Assembly (NCBI GenBank): GCA_902727895.1
Contig: CACVAP010000011.1
Coordinates: forward strand, 69,800 to 133,799
DNA: 64,000 nt
Direction of reading: 5' to 3'
DNA from: an uncultured Sulfurovum sp.
GTDB lineage: Bacteria; Campylobacterota; Campylobacteria; Campylobacterales; Sulfurovaceae
In this document: piece by piece, positions 26,586 through 36,634 of the stretch
Numbering within the stretch: the first letter of the stretch is position 1
How the letters are laid out: each line of letters begins with the position of its first letter
Program-made: the position numbers and the translations under genes
Notes under the pieces: generated by a model
What the model saw: the letters and a program-made list of their open reading frames with translations, nothing else
What the model was told of the DNA's origin: nothing
Database searches by the model: none

Positions 26586-27011
26586 TTAAAAAAAGTAAGC
26601 AAGAAAAACACCCAGCGAAATAGTTAAAATAACAAGAAAAAAAAGTAAAAACTCATTGATTTTAAAATCATCATTTTTTACTTTCCCTCGTTTTACACTT
26701 AACCAACTATTAAATAATTCATGAGAACCTTTATAGCCATTTACAGCATGATAGGCATCCTCATCTGTCCGATGACAGGCAGAACAAAGAGTAACTCCAT
26801 TAGAAACACGATACGCTAACCTAGGGTTAATACTTTTAGGAACAATATGATGCGCTTCTAACTTTTTACTACCTCCTCCTTGATAGCCACATGCGACACA
26901 CGTATAATTGTTTTTTTTATAAACTTTTTTTGCCCATTTAGCAAGTTTAGTACTTCCTCTTGATGTTTTGATATATGCTTTGGGATTAAACCAATATTTT
27001 AATGCACTCAT
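26586..27011 (-). CDS. HNH endonuclease-like protein with C-terminal membrane helix
   Basis: A 141-residue protein. The HNH fold is seen in YTCVACGYQ (C38, C41), LEAHHIVPKS (H54, H55), NGVTLCSACHR (N71, C76, C79, H80): both zinc-binding Cys pairs and the catalytic His-Asn-His are intact. Residues 120-141 (EFLLFFLVILTISLGVFLAYF) form a single strongly hydrophobic helix, an unusual addition that would tether the nuclease to the membrane with its catalytic part at the N-terminal side. No signal peptide. Stand-alone gene, convergent with the WD40 gene. Confidence 0.82.
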   Translation of the reverse strand: MSALKYWFNPKAYIKTSRGSTKLAKWAKKVYKKNNYTCVACGYQGGGSKKLEAHHIVPKSINPRLAYRVSNGVTLCSACHRTDEDAYHAVNGYKGSHELFNSWLSVKRGKVKNDDFKINEFLLFFLVILTISLGVFLAYFF

Positions 27012-27199
27012 TTCTAATTTTTATCCTATTTCTTATCTGAAAAAGAATAATAGCAGGTTAAAGAATTTTTAAGAAGACTCGATGTAGTTTGTCTCTATGA
27101 AGTACATCGAAAACTAGAAAAAGAATCCTCACGGAGCTATATCCTCATCATAGATTCCTTAATTCTTATGATCATTCAATATAAATCGTAACACACTCT
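27012..27199. other. Gene-poor stretch before ATPase remnant
   Basis: No supported gene. Short blocks of broken reading frame precede the recognisable ATPase remnant and may be its more decayed N-terminal part, but I cannot align them. Confidence 0.4.
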
Positions 27200-27451
27200 A
27201 TGCTTACTATCATGGCTGACAATAAAAAAGGCATTACTGCCCTTAGTAAACATGAAAAACTTTATGTAATGAACCCAAAATAGGAACAATCCGTGAAGGC
27301 TTTTTTTCTAACCAACTACAAGAAAGTCATGAACTGACTAACAGTAAAAATGGAGACTTCATTGTTAATGGTAAATACAAAGGATGTGGAAAGTTCTTTT
27401 GTAGTTCAAGATACCGATAGTACAGAAGACAACCGAAAGATTCCTCTTTGA
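27200..27451 (+). pseudogene. C-terminal remnant of a second DUF4143-type ATPase
   Basis: From ATG 27200 the frame reads MLTIMADNKKGITALSKHEK up to a stop at MNPK; the next frame reads IGTIREGFFSNQLQESHELT and NGDFIVNGKYKGCGKFF; a third gives TEDNRKIPL before 27451. These follow, in order, the end of AAA_14/DUF4143 ATPases, e.g. GTVRETFFVNCF, VGDFRVGEYLFEVGGK and NDKKIPLWLFGFL in the intact gene at 27658-28848 on the other strand. At least two frameshifts are present, and the N-terminal two-thirds is missing. Confidence 0.7.
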
Positions 27452-27657
27452 GTGTTTGTTTTTTTGTATTAAGAGTTGTCCATATGAAGAATTTAGAACT
27501 TTCTCATTTATACCTAAAATAGGCACATAATCTAAGAAGCTATTTTAATTTATATTATCTTTTCATAACTTTATTTGAGCGTGTTTTAAATTTAATTTTG
27601 GTTCAATATTTATCATAAAAGTGGATTTTTTACTACTGGGAGGATTTGGTCATATAT
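27452..27657. other. A+T-rich intergenic stretch
   Basis: No gene, hairpin or repeat that I can support between the ATPase remnant and the intact ATPase stop. Confidence 0.5.
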
Positions 27658-28848
27658 TTAAGATAAAAAACCAAATAACCACAGTGGTATCTTCTTATCA
27701 TTCACCGTATAATCAAGGTCAGCGACTACATAACTGTTTTCCATATCTTTTATTTGTTTAAAACTCTTATTTTTCCCACCTACTTCAAAAAGATACTCTC
27801 CTACTCTAAAGTCTCCAACATCACTATAAAAAATCTTTTCAAAACAGTTCACAAAAAAAGTTTCTCGTACGGTTCCTATCTCAACTTCTTTGTCAAACTC
27901 ATTGGCATAACTATAAAGTATATTACTGTTTGAAAAAAGAAGTTTTTCAGGCTTTTTGGAAGTCTTTTTAGAGTACTTTTTAATAGGTGTAAAAATTCTA
28001 CTCTTCTCCAAAATCTCAAAGTAAGTGTATAGCGTTGGTTCACTAATCCCAAATTCACGTGAAAGCTTTGCTACATTTACTTGAAATGGTTTCTCAGCCT
28101 CCACAAGTCTAAAAATCAGTTTCTTAAAAATAATCACATGAGCATAATCTATTTTATTTAAAGAAGGTATGTCTTCATTGATAACTTTGTCTAAAGCATT
28201 AAAAAGTTTTTTAGAAAAGTTCTTTTTCCCCTCTATAAAAAACGGATAAGCACCATATTCCAAATACTCTTTAAAAAGTGCATAAAGATCATCATATTTA
28301 AATACTAAGTCCGAACTCAACTGCTCTGCATTTTCTAAAATATCTTCCAGCTCTAATTTCTCAAAAGTTTCAAATTTTTGCATCGAAAAAAACTCTCTAA
28401 ATGACAAGTGAGGAACTTTATAAAGTACCAATCGCCTACTTAAATCATATTTTTCAAAAAGTATGTTTATCATTGAACTGCCCGAAATTCGTATTTGAAT
28501 ATCTGGAAAAGAATCATAAATATTTTTTATTTCTCCTGCCCAGTTTTTATATTTATGAATTTCATCAATAACAATGAGCTTACGCCCTAAACTATACGCT
28601 TCATCTACAAGGTCATAAAGCTTCAAATCTTGAAATACCACATCATCAGCAGAGAAATAAAGATATTTTTGTGAAGATTGTTTCAGAAATTGAAGGAGTA
28701 ATGTAGTTTTACCCACCCCACGAGGACCAATAATCCCTATAAGCTTTTCATTTTCTCTCAAGTGTTCAATATAGTCTGTACGGATGAACTCTATTGATAT
28801 TTTAGAAATAAGAAGATTTTGTTTTCGTAGAAAGTAGTTAATATTCAT
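27658..28848 (-). CDS. AAA_14/DUF4143 family ATPase
   Basis: A 396-residue protein. Walker A is GPRGVGKTTLLLQF (about 41-54) and Walker B is KLIVIDEIHKY; a winged-helix segment (SREFGISEPTLYTYFEILEK) follows, and the C-terminal DUF4143 part ends with GDFRVGEYLFEVGGKNKSF, which resembles a PD-(D/E)XK core (D...EVGGK). Members are common, mobile-like genes of unknown function, often in many copies in archaea and anaerobes. A perfect 11-bp inverted repeat lies just before the start and may be an autoregulatory site. A dead relative lies next to it. Confidence 0.85.
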   Translation of the reverse strand: MNINYFLRKQNLLISKISIEFIRTDYIEHLRENEKLIGIIGPRGVGKTTLLLQFLKQSSQKYLYFSADDVVFQDLKLYDLVDEAYSLGRKLIVIDEIHKYKNWAGEIKNIYDSFPDIQIRISGSSMINILFEKYDLSRRLVLYKVPHLSFREFFSMQKFETFEKLELEDILENAEQLSSDLVFKYDDLYALFKEYLEYGAYPFFIEGKKNFSKKLFNALDKVINEDIPSLNKIDYAHVIIFKKLIFRLVEAEKPFQVNVAKLSREFGISEPTLYTYFEILEKSRIFTPIKKYSKKTSKKPEKLLFSNSNILYSYANEFDKEVEIGTVRETFFVNCFEKIFYSDVGDFRVGEYLFEVGGKNKSFKQIKDMENSYVVADLDYTVNDKKIPLWLFGFLS

Positions 28849-28850
28849 AA

Positions 28851-28876
28851 TAATACCTAAATGCTTTTAGGTATTA
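28851..28876. promoter_or_regulatory. Palindrome immediately upstream of the DUF4143 ATPase
   Basis: TAATACCTAAA (28851-28861) pairs perfectly with TTTAGGTATTA (28866-28876) across 4 nt. It begins 3 nt before the ATG, in the 5' leader, so it could be an operator or an RNA hairpin hiding the ribosome site. Confidence 0.6.
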
Positions 28877-28945
28877 TAGTATATTTTTATTTATATTAGT
28901 AAATATATTTAGATATTAAAGTATAAAGTAGCTAATTATACTTTT

Positions 28946-31387
28946 CTACTTAACCACCAAATTCACCATCTTCTTAGGAACTAAAATCTCTTTAACCACA
29001 TTTTTATCTTCTAGCCACTTAGCTACAGATTCTTTTGCCATGGCAATAACATCTTCTTTTTGGGCTCCAGCATCTACTTCTATTTCTGCTCTTCTTTTAC
29101 CATTTATGGCTACACCTAAAGTCAAAGTATCTTGAACAAATACCTCATCTAAAATGGCTATCTTTCCTTTTAAATTCTTAGACTCAAAAAGTTCTTCAGA
29201 AAGCTCTGCACAAACATGAGGGATAATTGGTTCGAGTAAATGGGTAATGATGTAAAGCCCCTCTGACCAAACCAGTTCATTGTCTTGTTTGTCTAAAGCG
29301 TTTAACGCTTCCATACAAGCTGCAATAAGTGTGTTAAATGCAAAAGTCTTTTCATAAACATCCACTGACTTTTTCAAAGCATCATACACTTTAGCTCTTG
29401 CTATTTTCTCTTCTTTAGTTAACGATGACTGCTCAATATTTGGCAATTCATTAACCGTTACTTTTGACTTTCTATCATAAAGTTTTTTAATAAACCTAAA
29501 CGCACCCTCAACAGCCGAGTCATTCCACTCTAGCTCTTTTTGTGGTGGTGCAGCAAAAAGCGTAAAGAGTCTTGCTGTGTCGGCTCCATACTTTTCTATG
29601 AGTGCATCAGGGTCAACGGTGTTTCCTTTAGACTTAGACATTTTTGCCCCATCCATCAGTACCATACCTTGTGTTAACAAGTTCTCAAATGGCTCTTTTA
29701 AGTCGTCTATGAAACCAACATCTCTCAATGCTTTGGTAAAGAAACGTGCATAAAGTAAATGAAGAATCGCATGTTCAATTCCTCCAATGTATTGATCAAC
29801 GCCTAACCAATAGTTTACGTCTTCTTTGTCAATTCCACAAGAGTTCCATTTGTCTGGGTGCGTTGCATAACGGAACTGATACCATGATGACTGTACAAAA
29901 GTATCTAAAGTATCTGTTTCACGTACTGCATCTTTACCACACTTTGGACAAGCTGTATGTTTCCATGTTGGATGATTTTCAAGTGGATTACCCTCACCTG
30001 TTATCTCTACATCTTCAGGAAGAGCAATCGGTAAGTTTTCTACTTTTTCAGGAACCAAACCACAAGCGTCACAGTGTACAAATGGAATTGGTGCACCCCA
30101 ATAACGTTGACGTGAGATTCCCCAATTTCTTAGTTTATAATTGGTTGTTCCTTTTCCTAAAGCTTTCTCTTCAAAAAGTTTAATAACAGCAGCTTTTGCT
30201 TCTGTATTTTTCACCCCGTCAAGTTCAGCAGAGTTCATAAGAATACCCTCAGCAGTATAAGCAGATCCTTCTTCTCCACCTTCTATTACGTAGCTTATAG
30301 GTAAGTCATATTGTGTAGCAAATTCAAAGTCACGTTCATCATGAGCAGGAACAGACATTACTGCTCCACCACCATAAGAGGCAAGTACAAAGTTTGCTAT
30401 CCACACAGGTACTTCTAAACCTGTTAACGGATGAATAACGCTAATACCTAAGTCATAACCCTCTTTCCCTGCTTTAGCTCTTTCAACTTCGGTCATATTT
30501 GACATAGCAGTAATTTTTTCTGCTACTTCTGTACTTAAGAGTTCATTTTTAATTAAAGCTTTTACAATTGCATGTTCAGGTGCTAAAGCTGTATAAGTTA
30601 CACCGTAAATAGTGTCGGGTCTGGTTGTAAATACTTCAAATTCTTCAAATTTATTGTCTAATTTTTCTTTTGAAGCACTTGAAAGTTTAAAATTAAATTC
30701 TAAACCTTGTGATTTACCAACCCAGTTACTTTGCATGGTTAAAACTTGTGATGGCCATTTACCTTCAAGTATTTTTAAATCATCCAATAATTCATCAGCA
30801 TATTTTCTAATGTCAAGGTAATAACCTGGCATCTCTTTTAGCTCAACTTCATTGTCACAACGCCAACAACAACCCTCTTCTACTTGCTCATTTGCGAGAA
30901 CGGTATGACACTCTTCACACCAGTTAACGGTTGTAGATTCACGGTAAAGAAGTTTCTCTTCAAACATCTTAATAATAAACTCTTGTTCCCACTTAGTATA
31001 AAGCTCATCACAAGTAGCAAATTCTCTTGTCTCTGAAAATGAAAGTCCTAAAGTCTTTAACTCTTTTCGCATATATGCAATGTTCGAATACGTCCAGTCT
31101 TTAGGGTGTCTTCCGTGTTTAATCGCAGCATTTTCAGCTGGCATCCCAAAAGCATCCCAACCAATCGGATGAAGTACATTGTAGTTTTGTTTACGGTAAT
31201 AACGTGCCATCGCATCACCAATAGAGTAGTTACGAACATGCCCCATATGCAGACGACCACTTGGAAAAGGAAACATACTTAAAATGTATTTTTTATCTAA
31301 ATTCTTGTCATCTAAAGGCTCAAATGCCCCTGTCTCACTCCATGTCTTCTGCCATTTATTTTCTATCTCACTTGGGCTATAACTCAT
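28946..31387 (-). CDS. leuS: Leucyl-tRNA synthetase
   Basis: An 813-residue class I synthetase. The HIGH motif is [20 protein letters not shown] (about 43-62), the editing domain contains [12 protein letters not shown], and the KMSKS loop is [17 protein letters not shown]. Zinc-binding CxxC pairs occur in [10 protein letters not shown] and CPKCGKD. Length matches bacterial LeuRS. A TATAAT promoter lies 32 nt upstream. Confidence 0.97.
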   Translation of the reverse strand: MSYSPSEIENKWQKTWSETGAFEPLDDKNLDKKYILSMFPFPSGRLHMGHVRNYSIGDAMARYYRKQNYNVLHPIGWDAFGMPAENAAIKHGRHPKDWTYSNIAYMRKELKTLGLSFSETREFATCDELYTKWEQEFIIKMFEEKLLYRESTTVNWCEECHTVLANEQVEEGCCWRCDNEVELKEMPGYYLDIRKYADELLDDLKILEGKWPSQVLTMQSNWVGKSQGLEFNFKLSSASKEKLDNKFEEFEVFTTRPDTIYGVTYTALAPEHAIVKALIKNELLSTEVAEKITAMSNMTEVERAKAGKEGYDLGISVIHPLTGLEVPVWIANFVLASYGGGAVMSVPAHDERDFEFATQYDLPISYVIEGGEEGSAYTAEGILMNSAELDGVKNTEAKAAVIKLFEEKALGKGTTNYKLRNWGISRQRYWGAPIPFVHCDACGLVPEKVENLPIALPEDVEITGEGNPLENHPTWKHTACPKCGKDAVRETDTLDTFVQSSWYQFRYATHPDKWNSCGIDKEDVNYWLGVDQYIGGIEHAILHLLYARFFTKALRDVGFIDDLKEPFENLLTQGMVLMDGAKMSKSKGNTVDPDALIEKYGADTARLFTLFAAPPQKELEWNDSAVEGAFRFIKKLYDRKSKVTVNELPNIEQSSLTKEEKIARAKVYDALKKSVDVYEKTFAFNTLIAACMEALNALDKQDNELVWSEGLYIITHLLEPIIPHVCAELSEELFESKNLKGKIAILDEVFVQDTLTLGVAINGKRRAEIEVDAGAQKEDVIAMAKESVAKWLEDKNVVKEILVPKKMVNLVVK

Positions 31388-31418
31388 ACTTCGTACTCCA
31401 TTAGTAAATCTTGCGTGA

Positions 31419-31424
31419 ATTATA
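31419..31424 (-). promoter_or_regulatory. -10 box of leuS
   Basis: Minus-strand TATAAT, 32 nt before the leuS ATG. Confidence 0.55.
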
Positions 31425-31577
31425 GCAAAATAACGATTGTGATTAAAGTCTCATAGAGAAAAAGGAAAAGCAATAAAAATAAACAAGTTCTTTTCAGTTA
31501 TCCTGTGAAATTCAACAGCAGGCTAGCATTCTTCACTTTTTACTAAATATTTAATAGCTATTTCATCATCGACTCAT

Positions 31578-31583
31578 TATAAT
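31578..31583 (+). promoter_or_regulatory. -10 box of the lytic transglycosylase gene
   Basis: Plus-strand TATAAT, 32 nt before the ATG at 31615. Confidence 0.55.
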
Positions 31584-31614
31584 AGCAAGAAAATAGCATT
31601 CTGGATAACCTCAT

Positions 31615-32745
31615 ATGAAAATCAACCAACTTACTACCCTCACCCTCTCTCTTCTTTTATTTACAGCATGTAGTACCAAAACAATTAAACCAATCGAAAA
31701 TAATACTAGCATTCAATCAAATATTGGTATCCAACCAGCTGCTATCCCGACCATAGCTACAGAGACAGCAGACAACTCTTCAGGTTTAGGTGGAGACTTT
31801 GCAGGAAATTGGAAACTAACAGAATTTATTGAAAGAATGCATAATCAACATAACTTTGAATACGCATACTTATATACACTTTTTTCAAATGCTAGAGATA
31901 CAAACCAAATTGTTGAGCCATGTAAAACAAGTGTAGATAGTAGTGGTAACTGTATTGTCAAAGTAAAACCAAAAGGTAAATGGGACAGATACAGAGGAAT
32001 GTTCATTTATGATCGAAACATTAATCGTGGTGTTGCATTTTGGGAAGAACATGAAGCAACACTTAACCGTGCGTATCAAGAGTATGGGGTGTTACCTGAA
32101 TTTATTATTGGGGTCTTAGGGGTTGAGACAGCTTATGGTGTCAACTTTGGAAAAAAGAGAGTAATAGATGTCTTAACTACCAAAGGAATGCTGGGTGATC
32201 GCCGTGAACGTTTTTACACAAAACAGTTAGAAAAGTTTCTTATTATGACACGAGATTCAAATCTTGATGCATCCGTCCTTATGGGTTCAAATGCTGGGGC
32301 CATGGGTTATGGTCAATTCATTGCCTCTTCATACCTAGCCTTTGCTGTTGACTTTAATGGTGATGGCGTTACAGATTTATGGAATGCAGAAGATGCCATT
32401 GGCTCTATTGCCAATTACTTTGCGATGAATGGATGGAAAAGAAACCTAACGGAGGTTGTTACCCGTGCAAAGTACAAAGGTAATCGTTTTAAAAGACTAA
32501 AAACTGGTTTTAAAACAAAATATTCTCAATATAAACTACGTAAAAAACATAACATTACTGCCAGAAATAAATTAAAATACAAAGGTCCAGTTTCTTTAAT
32601 TAAACTACCAAAATACAGCTATGATGAACTTTGGTTTGGAACACATAACTTTAGAGTTATCACTACTTATAATCATAGTACTTTTTATGGAATGGTTGTT
32701 TATCAGTTGGGACAAGAGGTTAAGAGGAAGAGGTATGGGAGGTAA
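31615..32745 (+). CDS. mltB: MltB-type lytic murein transglycosylase, lipoprotein
   Basis: A 376-residue enzyme that cuts peptidoglycan glycan strands with formation of 1,6-anhydro ends. The signal ends in a lipobox (LLLFTACS, Cys about 19), so it is anchored as a lipoprotein. The SLT_2 domain has the catalytic Glu in IIGVLGVETAYGVNFGK, followed by MGSNAGAMGYGQFIASSYLA, WNAEDAIGSIANYFAMNGW and a C-terminal LWFGTHNFRVITTYNHS block. Single gene; not part of the pilus operon, which converges on it from the other side. Confidence 0.92.
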   Translation: MKINQLTTLTLSLLLFTACSTKTIKPIENNTSIQSNIGIQPAAIPTIATETADNSSGLGGDFAGNWKLTEFIERMHNQHNFEYAYLYTLFSNARDTNQIVEPCKTSVDSSGNCIVKVKPKGKWDRYRGMFIYDRNINRGVAFWEEHEATLNRAYQEYGVLPEFIIGVLGVETAYGVNFGKKRVIDVLTTKGMLGDRRERFYTKQLEKFLIMTRDSNLDASVLMGSNAGAMGYGQFIASSYLAFAVDFNGDGVTDLWNAEDAIGSIANYFAMNGWKRNLTEVVTRAKYKGNRFKRLKTGFKTKYSQYKLRKKHNITARNKLKYKGPVSLIKLPKYSYDELWFGTHNFRVITTYNHSTFYGMVVYQLGQEVKRKRYGR

Positions 32746-32861
32746 AGCTTATCATTCATCCTTACATCTCTTTCAAAAAGATACTCAAGGCACTACTAAT
32801 AGTGTTAAATAATTAGACTCCAAAGTAATTAAAAAAAGATAAAGTATTATTTATTTCTACT

Positions 32862-35687
32862 CTATCTAACTTGAAACACAACTTCATTAGTAAATTCAGC
32901 CCATCTGTTGTCTTCATCTGTTAAGTAAATAGCTTTTGTTGCGCCCATTCCCAAAGTATTGAGTTGAGTACTATTTACACCTTGAGCCAATAAATACTCT
33001 TTAACACTATTTGCGCGTCTATGAGAGAGTTCCATATTGTATTCTTCCGACCCTTTTTTATCAGTATGTCCAATAATATCTATTTTTAATTCTTTATACT
33101 GATTAAGTACTTTTGATAATTTATTTAACTTCTCTTCTTCATTTCCTGTTATAGCATAAGAATTACTTTCAAAATAGATATTTTTCAATACATTTTGAAC
33201 TACTTGACTGACACTCTTTTTACTTTTTTTGTTATAAACTAAATGCTTTTTAACTTCTTCCTTTTCAGGCATTTCTATGTAAACCTTACCCATATCCATA
33301 AGACTCTCTTCTTCTCCCTCTTTTATGAAAAATTGATGCCGTGCAACCCCTGTGTATTCTCTCTCTTTTGTAAAGGTAATGTTAAATGCTCCTACCCCCA
33401 CATGATTAATTATAAACTCACCTTTATCATTAGTAAAACTGGTGCTTCTCTCTCCAGTCTCAGCATTAAAAATTTTGAAAGCTTTATGGACTAAAGGTTT
33501 CCTTGTCTCTTGCTCATAAAATGAACCTTTTATAGAATAAAAGTTCTCAACAGCCACATCCATAATAGCACCAGTTTTATAATTGGTTAAAAACTTCTGT
33601 TTTGAATCTCTTAAGTCCACCCCAAAATCAAGAGCTGATTCATCAATGAAAAGTTCTCTTTCAGAATAATCACTTACGTCAATGGCATAAGTATCATAAA
33701 CAAATTCATCTACTTCATGGTAGCCATTTAGTCCTAAAGAGGTTTCTAATTTATCATCATTGTCCACAATGACAAAACTAGAGTTTATAGGTGCTGTCAA
33801 AGTTACTGTTGTTCCTGCGAATACAAAGCCTGTTGCCATTTGCAAACCAATAGTCTCATTCTTTTGTGCGTTGCTTTTAATATCACTTAAAAGGTAAGAA
33901 GCATCTATTCTAAACTTCTCATTATTCATATCGGCTCTTACATTATAGTTTGTTGCTTGTTTATTACTTTCAAACTGTAAGTCACTGTTGACCCCATAAC
34001 GACCTTCTGCATTTCGTCGTAAATTAAGTTGATGTTTTTGATCACTCAAATAGCTCACATACCGTGCATTATAACGATTACCAAATCTATAATCTATAGT
34101 CGCATAGATTTGAGTATCATCAGTTTGTCCTTCTTTTGTTATTTGATCGAGGTTCAACTCTGTTGACAATGCTCCAAAGTTTTTACGGAGTACCACACCA
34201 TATTTATCTTCGTTTTCATCATCTCTATCATAAGATGAAGCTGAAACACCCATAGAAACACCCATACCGACTTGACTGTACAAACTACCTCTATAAAGAG
34301 TAGAAGCTTGACTTTGACTATTCCCTAAAATTGCATATTTAGCATCTATCTCTTCATAACCCAAGTTTATCGTGACTTCTCCTAGGTTTGTTCTATAGTC
34401 TAGCCCTTTTTTATATCCAACAGCATCTTCACTTTTACTACTTACCACATACGGATTGAACAATCCAAAGTTTGTACCAATAAGCAGTTCAGCACTTCCT
34501 GCTAAATACTCCTCACCTGTCTGAAAACCTGTCTCAACTGTTACAGAATCTAAGAGTCCATACTCAACATAAGCCGAAGCCACTCTTCGTTGTTTCTTAT
34601 AAATCCATTCATTCTCTAGTTGTTCACTCTCTATCCCAACACCTGCTCCATATCGTGCTAAGCCTTTTTTGAGTACTTCAGAATAAGAGAAGTCATTAAA
34701 CTCAATGGTTTCTATTTTTCCTCCATTTTCAATGACTACCAATCGTACACGATTCAGTCCACTTGGTAAATTTAAGTCAAAAAGGTTGTGTGTTCCTCCT
34801 GCTAAATTTAAAGCATTACGGTAACGGTCATTAACATAAATCTCTACCCTACTTCGGTTTTGTATGAAAAACTCATGAGAGTTAATACGGGTAATATTTT
34901 GGGTATAACCCGAACCAATATTCCAAATTTTCTCTACCCCAACCCCTAAAGCATTTACAAATGACATTCGGTCATGTGCTGGTAAACTAATGTCTCCTGC
35001 TTGGTAACGTAACTGATTTTCCACATCATCAGTTACAACTCTAAAACGTCCTTTGGTGACTTCGTTCTCTTCATCATTGTATTGTAGTCGTCCCTCTAGT
35101 ACAAAACCGTGTACATTTAAATGAACATCTGAAGAGAGGTTAAATGCATTTTTCTCAAAACCGTTTGAACCATTCTTATTATATTGTTGGTTAAGATAAA
35201 AGTTCATGCCTCCTGAATAGTTTGTAGGAAGAACTGAACCATTAACATCTCTTGCTCGTCCAGACCTGTTAAAGTTCACAAGAGAAGCTTTCTTAAGATT
35301 TACAGGTAAAAAAACTTTAAGTAAAATATTTTTACGATCATACTCTGTTTTTATACCCATTTGTTCCAATGCTTTTAGAGGAGTAAAACCATTACTATCA
35401 ATCTGAACCACATATTGTGATTGAAACTCTTCTTTCATAAGTGAGCGAAGATACTTCACCGTATCTTCTGTCAATAAAATGTTTTCCTTATTATCAATCT
35501 TAACAAAGACTTCATCTTGTAGAATATCATTCACTTTTAAAGGTAAATAAAACTCTTTACTTTGAGCTTTGTTTTTAGACATTTTTGCAAAAAGCTTCTC
35601 TTCGAGTATTTTTCTTTTTTCTGCCATGCTCATTTGGGCATGTAAAACATTGATGGTAATAAGTGAAAGGAGTATAATATTTTTCAT
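32862..35687 (-). CDS. Chaperone-usher outer-membrane usher fused to C-terminal OmpA domain
   Basis: A 941-residue protein with signal peptide (to about residue 17). Residues about 170-720 are an outer-membrane usher barrel with a plug region: FIQNRSRVEIYVNDRYRNAL, LFDLNLPSGLNRVRLVVIEN and FNDFSYSEVLKKGLARYGAG fit the usher family that exports and assembles pilins. About 725-810 is a carboxypeptidase-regulatory-like beta domain (KGSFYEQETRKPL, TNDKGEFIINHVGVGAF). Residues 836-941 are an OmpA/MotB peptidoglycan-binding domain (NIYFESNSYAITGNEEEKL, IDIIGHTDKKGSEEYN, LSHRRANSVKEYLLAQGV). Known ushers I can recall lack the last domain. It is the last gene of the pilus operon and starts inside the TAATG junction with the tip-like subunit. 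Confidence 0.85.
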   Translation of the reverse strand: MKNIILLSLITINVLHAQMSMAEKRKILEEKLFAKMSKNKAQSKEFYLPLKVNDILQDEVFVKIDNKENILLTEDTVKYLRSLMKEEFQSQYVVQIDSNGFTPLKALEQMGIKTEYDRKNILLKVFLPVNLKKASLVNFNRSGRARDVNGSVLPTNYSGGMNFYLNQQYNKNGSNGFEKNAFNLSSDVHLNVHGFVLEGRLQYNDEENEVTKGRFRVVTDDVENQLRYQAGDISLPAHDRMSFVNALGVGVEKIWNIGSGYTQNITRINSHEFFIQNRSRVEIYVNDRYRNALNLAGGTHNLFDLNLPSGLNRVRLVVIENGGKIETIEFNDFSYSEVLKKGLARYGAGVGIESEQLENEWIYKKQRRVASAYVEYGLLDSVTVETGFQTGEEYLAGSAELLIGTNFGLFNPYVVSSKSEDAVGYKKGLDYRTNLGEVTINLGYEEIDAKYAILGNSQSQASTLYRGSLYSQVGMGVSMGVSASSYDRDDENEDKYGVVLRKNFGALSTELNLDQITKEGQTDDTQIYATIDYRFGNRYNARYVSYLSDQKHQLNLRRNAEGRYGVNSDLQFESNKQATNYNVRADMNNEKFRIDASYLLSDIKSNAQKNETIGLQMATGFVFAGTTVTLTAPINSSFVIVDNDDKLETSLGLNGYHEVDEFVYDTYAIDVSDYSERELFIDESALDFGVDLRDSKQKFLTNYKTGAIMDVAVENFYSIKGSFYEQETRKPLVHKAFKIFNAETGERSTSFTNDKGEFIINHVGVGAFNITFTKEREYTGVARHQFFIKEGEEESLMDMGKVYIEMPEKEEVKKHLVYNKKSKKSVSQVVQNVLKNIYFESNSYAITGNEEEKLNKLSKVLNQYKELKIDIIGHTDKKGSEEYNMELSHRRANSVKEYLLAQGVNSTQLNTLGMGATKAIYLTDEDNRWAEFTNEVVFQVR

Positions 35688-36610
35688 TAGTTAGCACTCA
35701 CCGTTACATTGATGACAGCTTTATACTCTCCTGCAATAAGTGAACCTGTTAAACTCTCAGTTATAAACCTAAATACTCCTACCTTTGTACCATTCTTCTT
35801 ACCTGTCATAATGGTAAAGTATTCATTATTATTAATACTCTGTTCTGTAGCACCAATTTTAGTATAATAGTAACTCATATCTATCTTGTAATTATTATCA
35901 ACTTGACTAATCAAATCAGAGGTCTCAAACTTTATTTGAAAATTTCCATTGGTATTATTTTTAACAAAAACATCTTTCACTTGTTCATTGCTTGTGTTTA
36001 ATGTAAAGTTTCCATAATCTACCAAACCATCTTTAAAAACTTTACCCGTTTTATAAGTAGCCAAGTTTTCAAATCCTACCATACTCACTTGTTCTACATT
36101 TCCACTAGCACTAAGCGTAGCTGTCGGAGAGTCACTCGCATTACCTAAATTAACACTTATATTTTTAGAAAGAGCATAGCTCCCTGCTGTTTGAGTATCA
36201 GCAAGAGAATTTACTTTGATGCGAACATAACCTACAATACTAGTACCATCACGTCCACCAGCAGCAGCAGACAAAAGTGTAAAGGATTGATTTTCAGTTA
36301 TTGCACTCTCTACATCATTAACAACATAATAAAAAGCTGTACTTATAACTTCATTTACACTATTACGTAAAGTAGAAATATTAGCCATAGTCATTTTAAC
36401 TTCATCCATAGAATCAGAAAAAACATAAATAGGAATATCTACAACTTTTAAATTTGTATCAGCTACTTTCATGCTTGTAGAAAAGTTAACATTCATAGCA
36501 TCCACACGAAGAGTATCTCCTGAACAAGCTGATTGAGCAGTTGTCCCAACTTCCAAACAAGCCCCAAAAAGGTTAAGAGAAAGTAAAGTAAGTAGTAGTA
36601 ATTTTTTCAT
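35687..36610 (-). CDS. Two-domain pilus subunit, probable tip adhesin
   Basis: A 307-residue secreted protein. I start at 36610 because AAGGA lies 7 nt upstream and the signal peptide MKKLLLLTLLSLNLFGAC follows; the frame extends 12 codons further. Two pilin-like beta domains are visible: about 20-165 and 166-307. Each has paired alternating strands, a central FVKxNxNG-type turn (DVFVKNNTNGNFQIKF in the second) and an AGxYxxxINVTV closing strand (AGEYKAVINVTVSAN at the end, AGSYALSKNISVNLG in the first). The two-domain design is that of CS1-type tip proteins. The stop overlaps the usher ATG, so the two are made together. Ligand unknown. Confidence 0.72.
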   Translation of the reverse strand: MKKLLLLTLLSLNLFGACLEVGTTAQSACSGDTLRVDAMNVNFSTSMKVADTNLKVVDIPIYVFSDSMDEVKMTMANISTLRNSVNEVISTAFYYVVNDVESAITENQSFTLLSAAAGGRDGTSIVGYVRIKVNSLADTQTAGSYALSKNISVNLGNASDSPTATLSASGNVEQVSMVGFENLATYKTGKVFKDGLVDYGNFTLNTSNEQVKDVFVKNNTNGNFQIKFETSDLISQVDNNYKIDMSYYYTKIGATEQSINNNEYFTIMTGKKNGTKVGVFRFITESLTGSLIAGEYKAVINVTVSAN

Positions 36611-36634
36611 TTTTTTCCTTTTTAGCATTTGTAG

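Noticed and set aside
29746-30183. 145-codon plus-strand frame
   Set aside because: Antisense to leuS; no family features.
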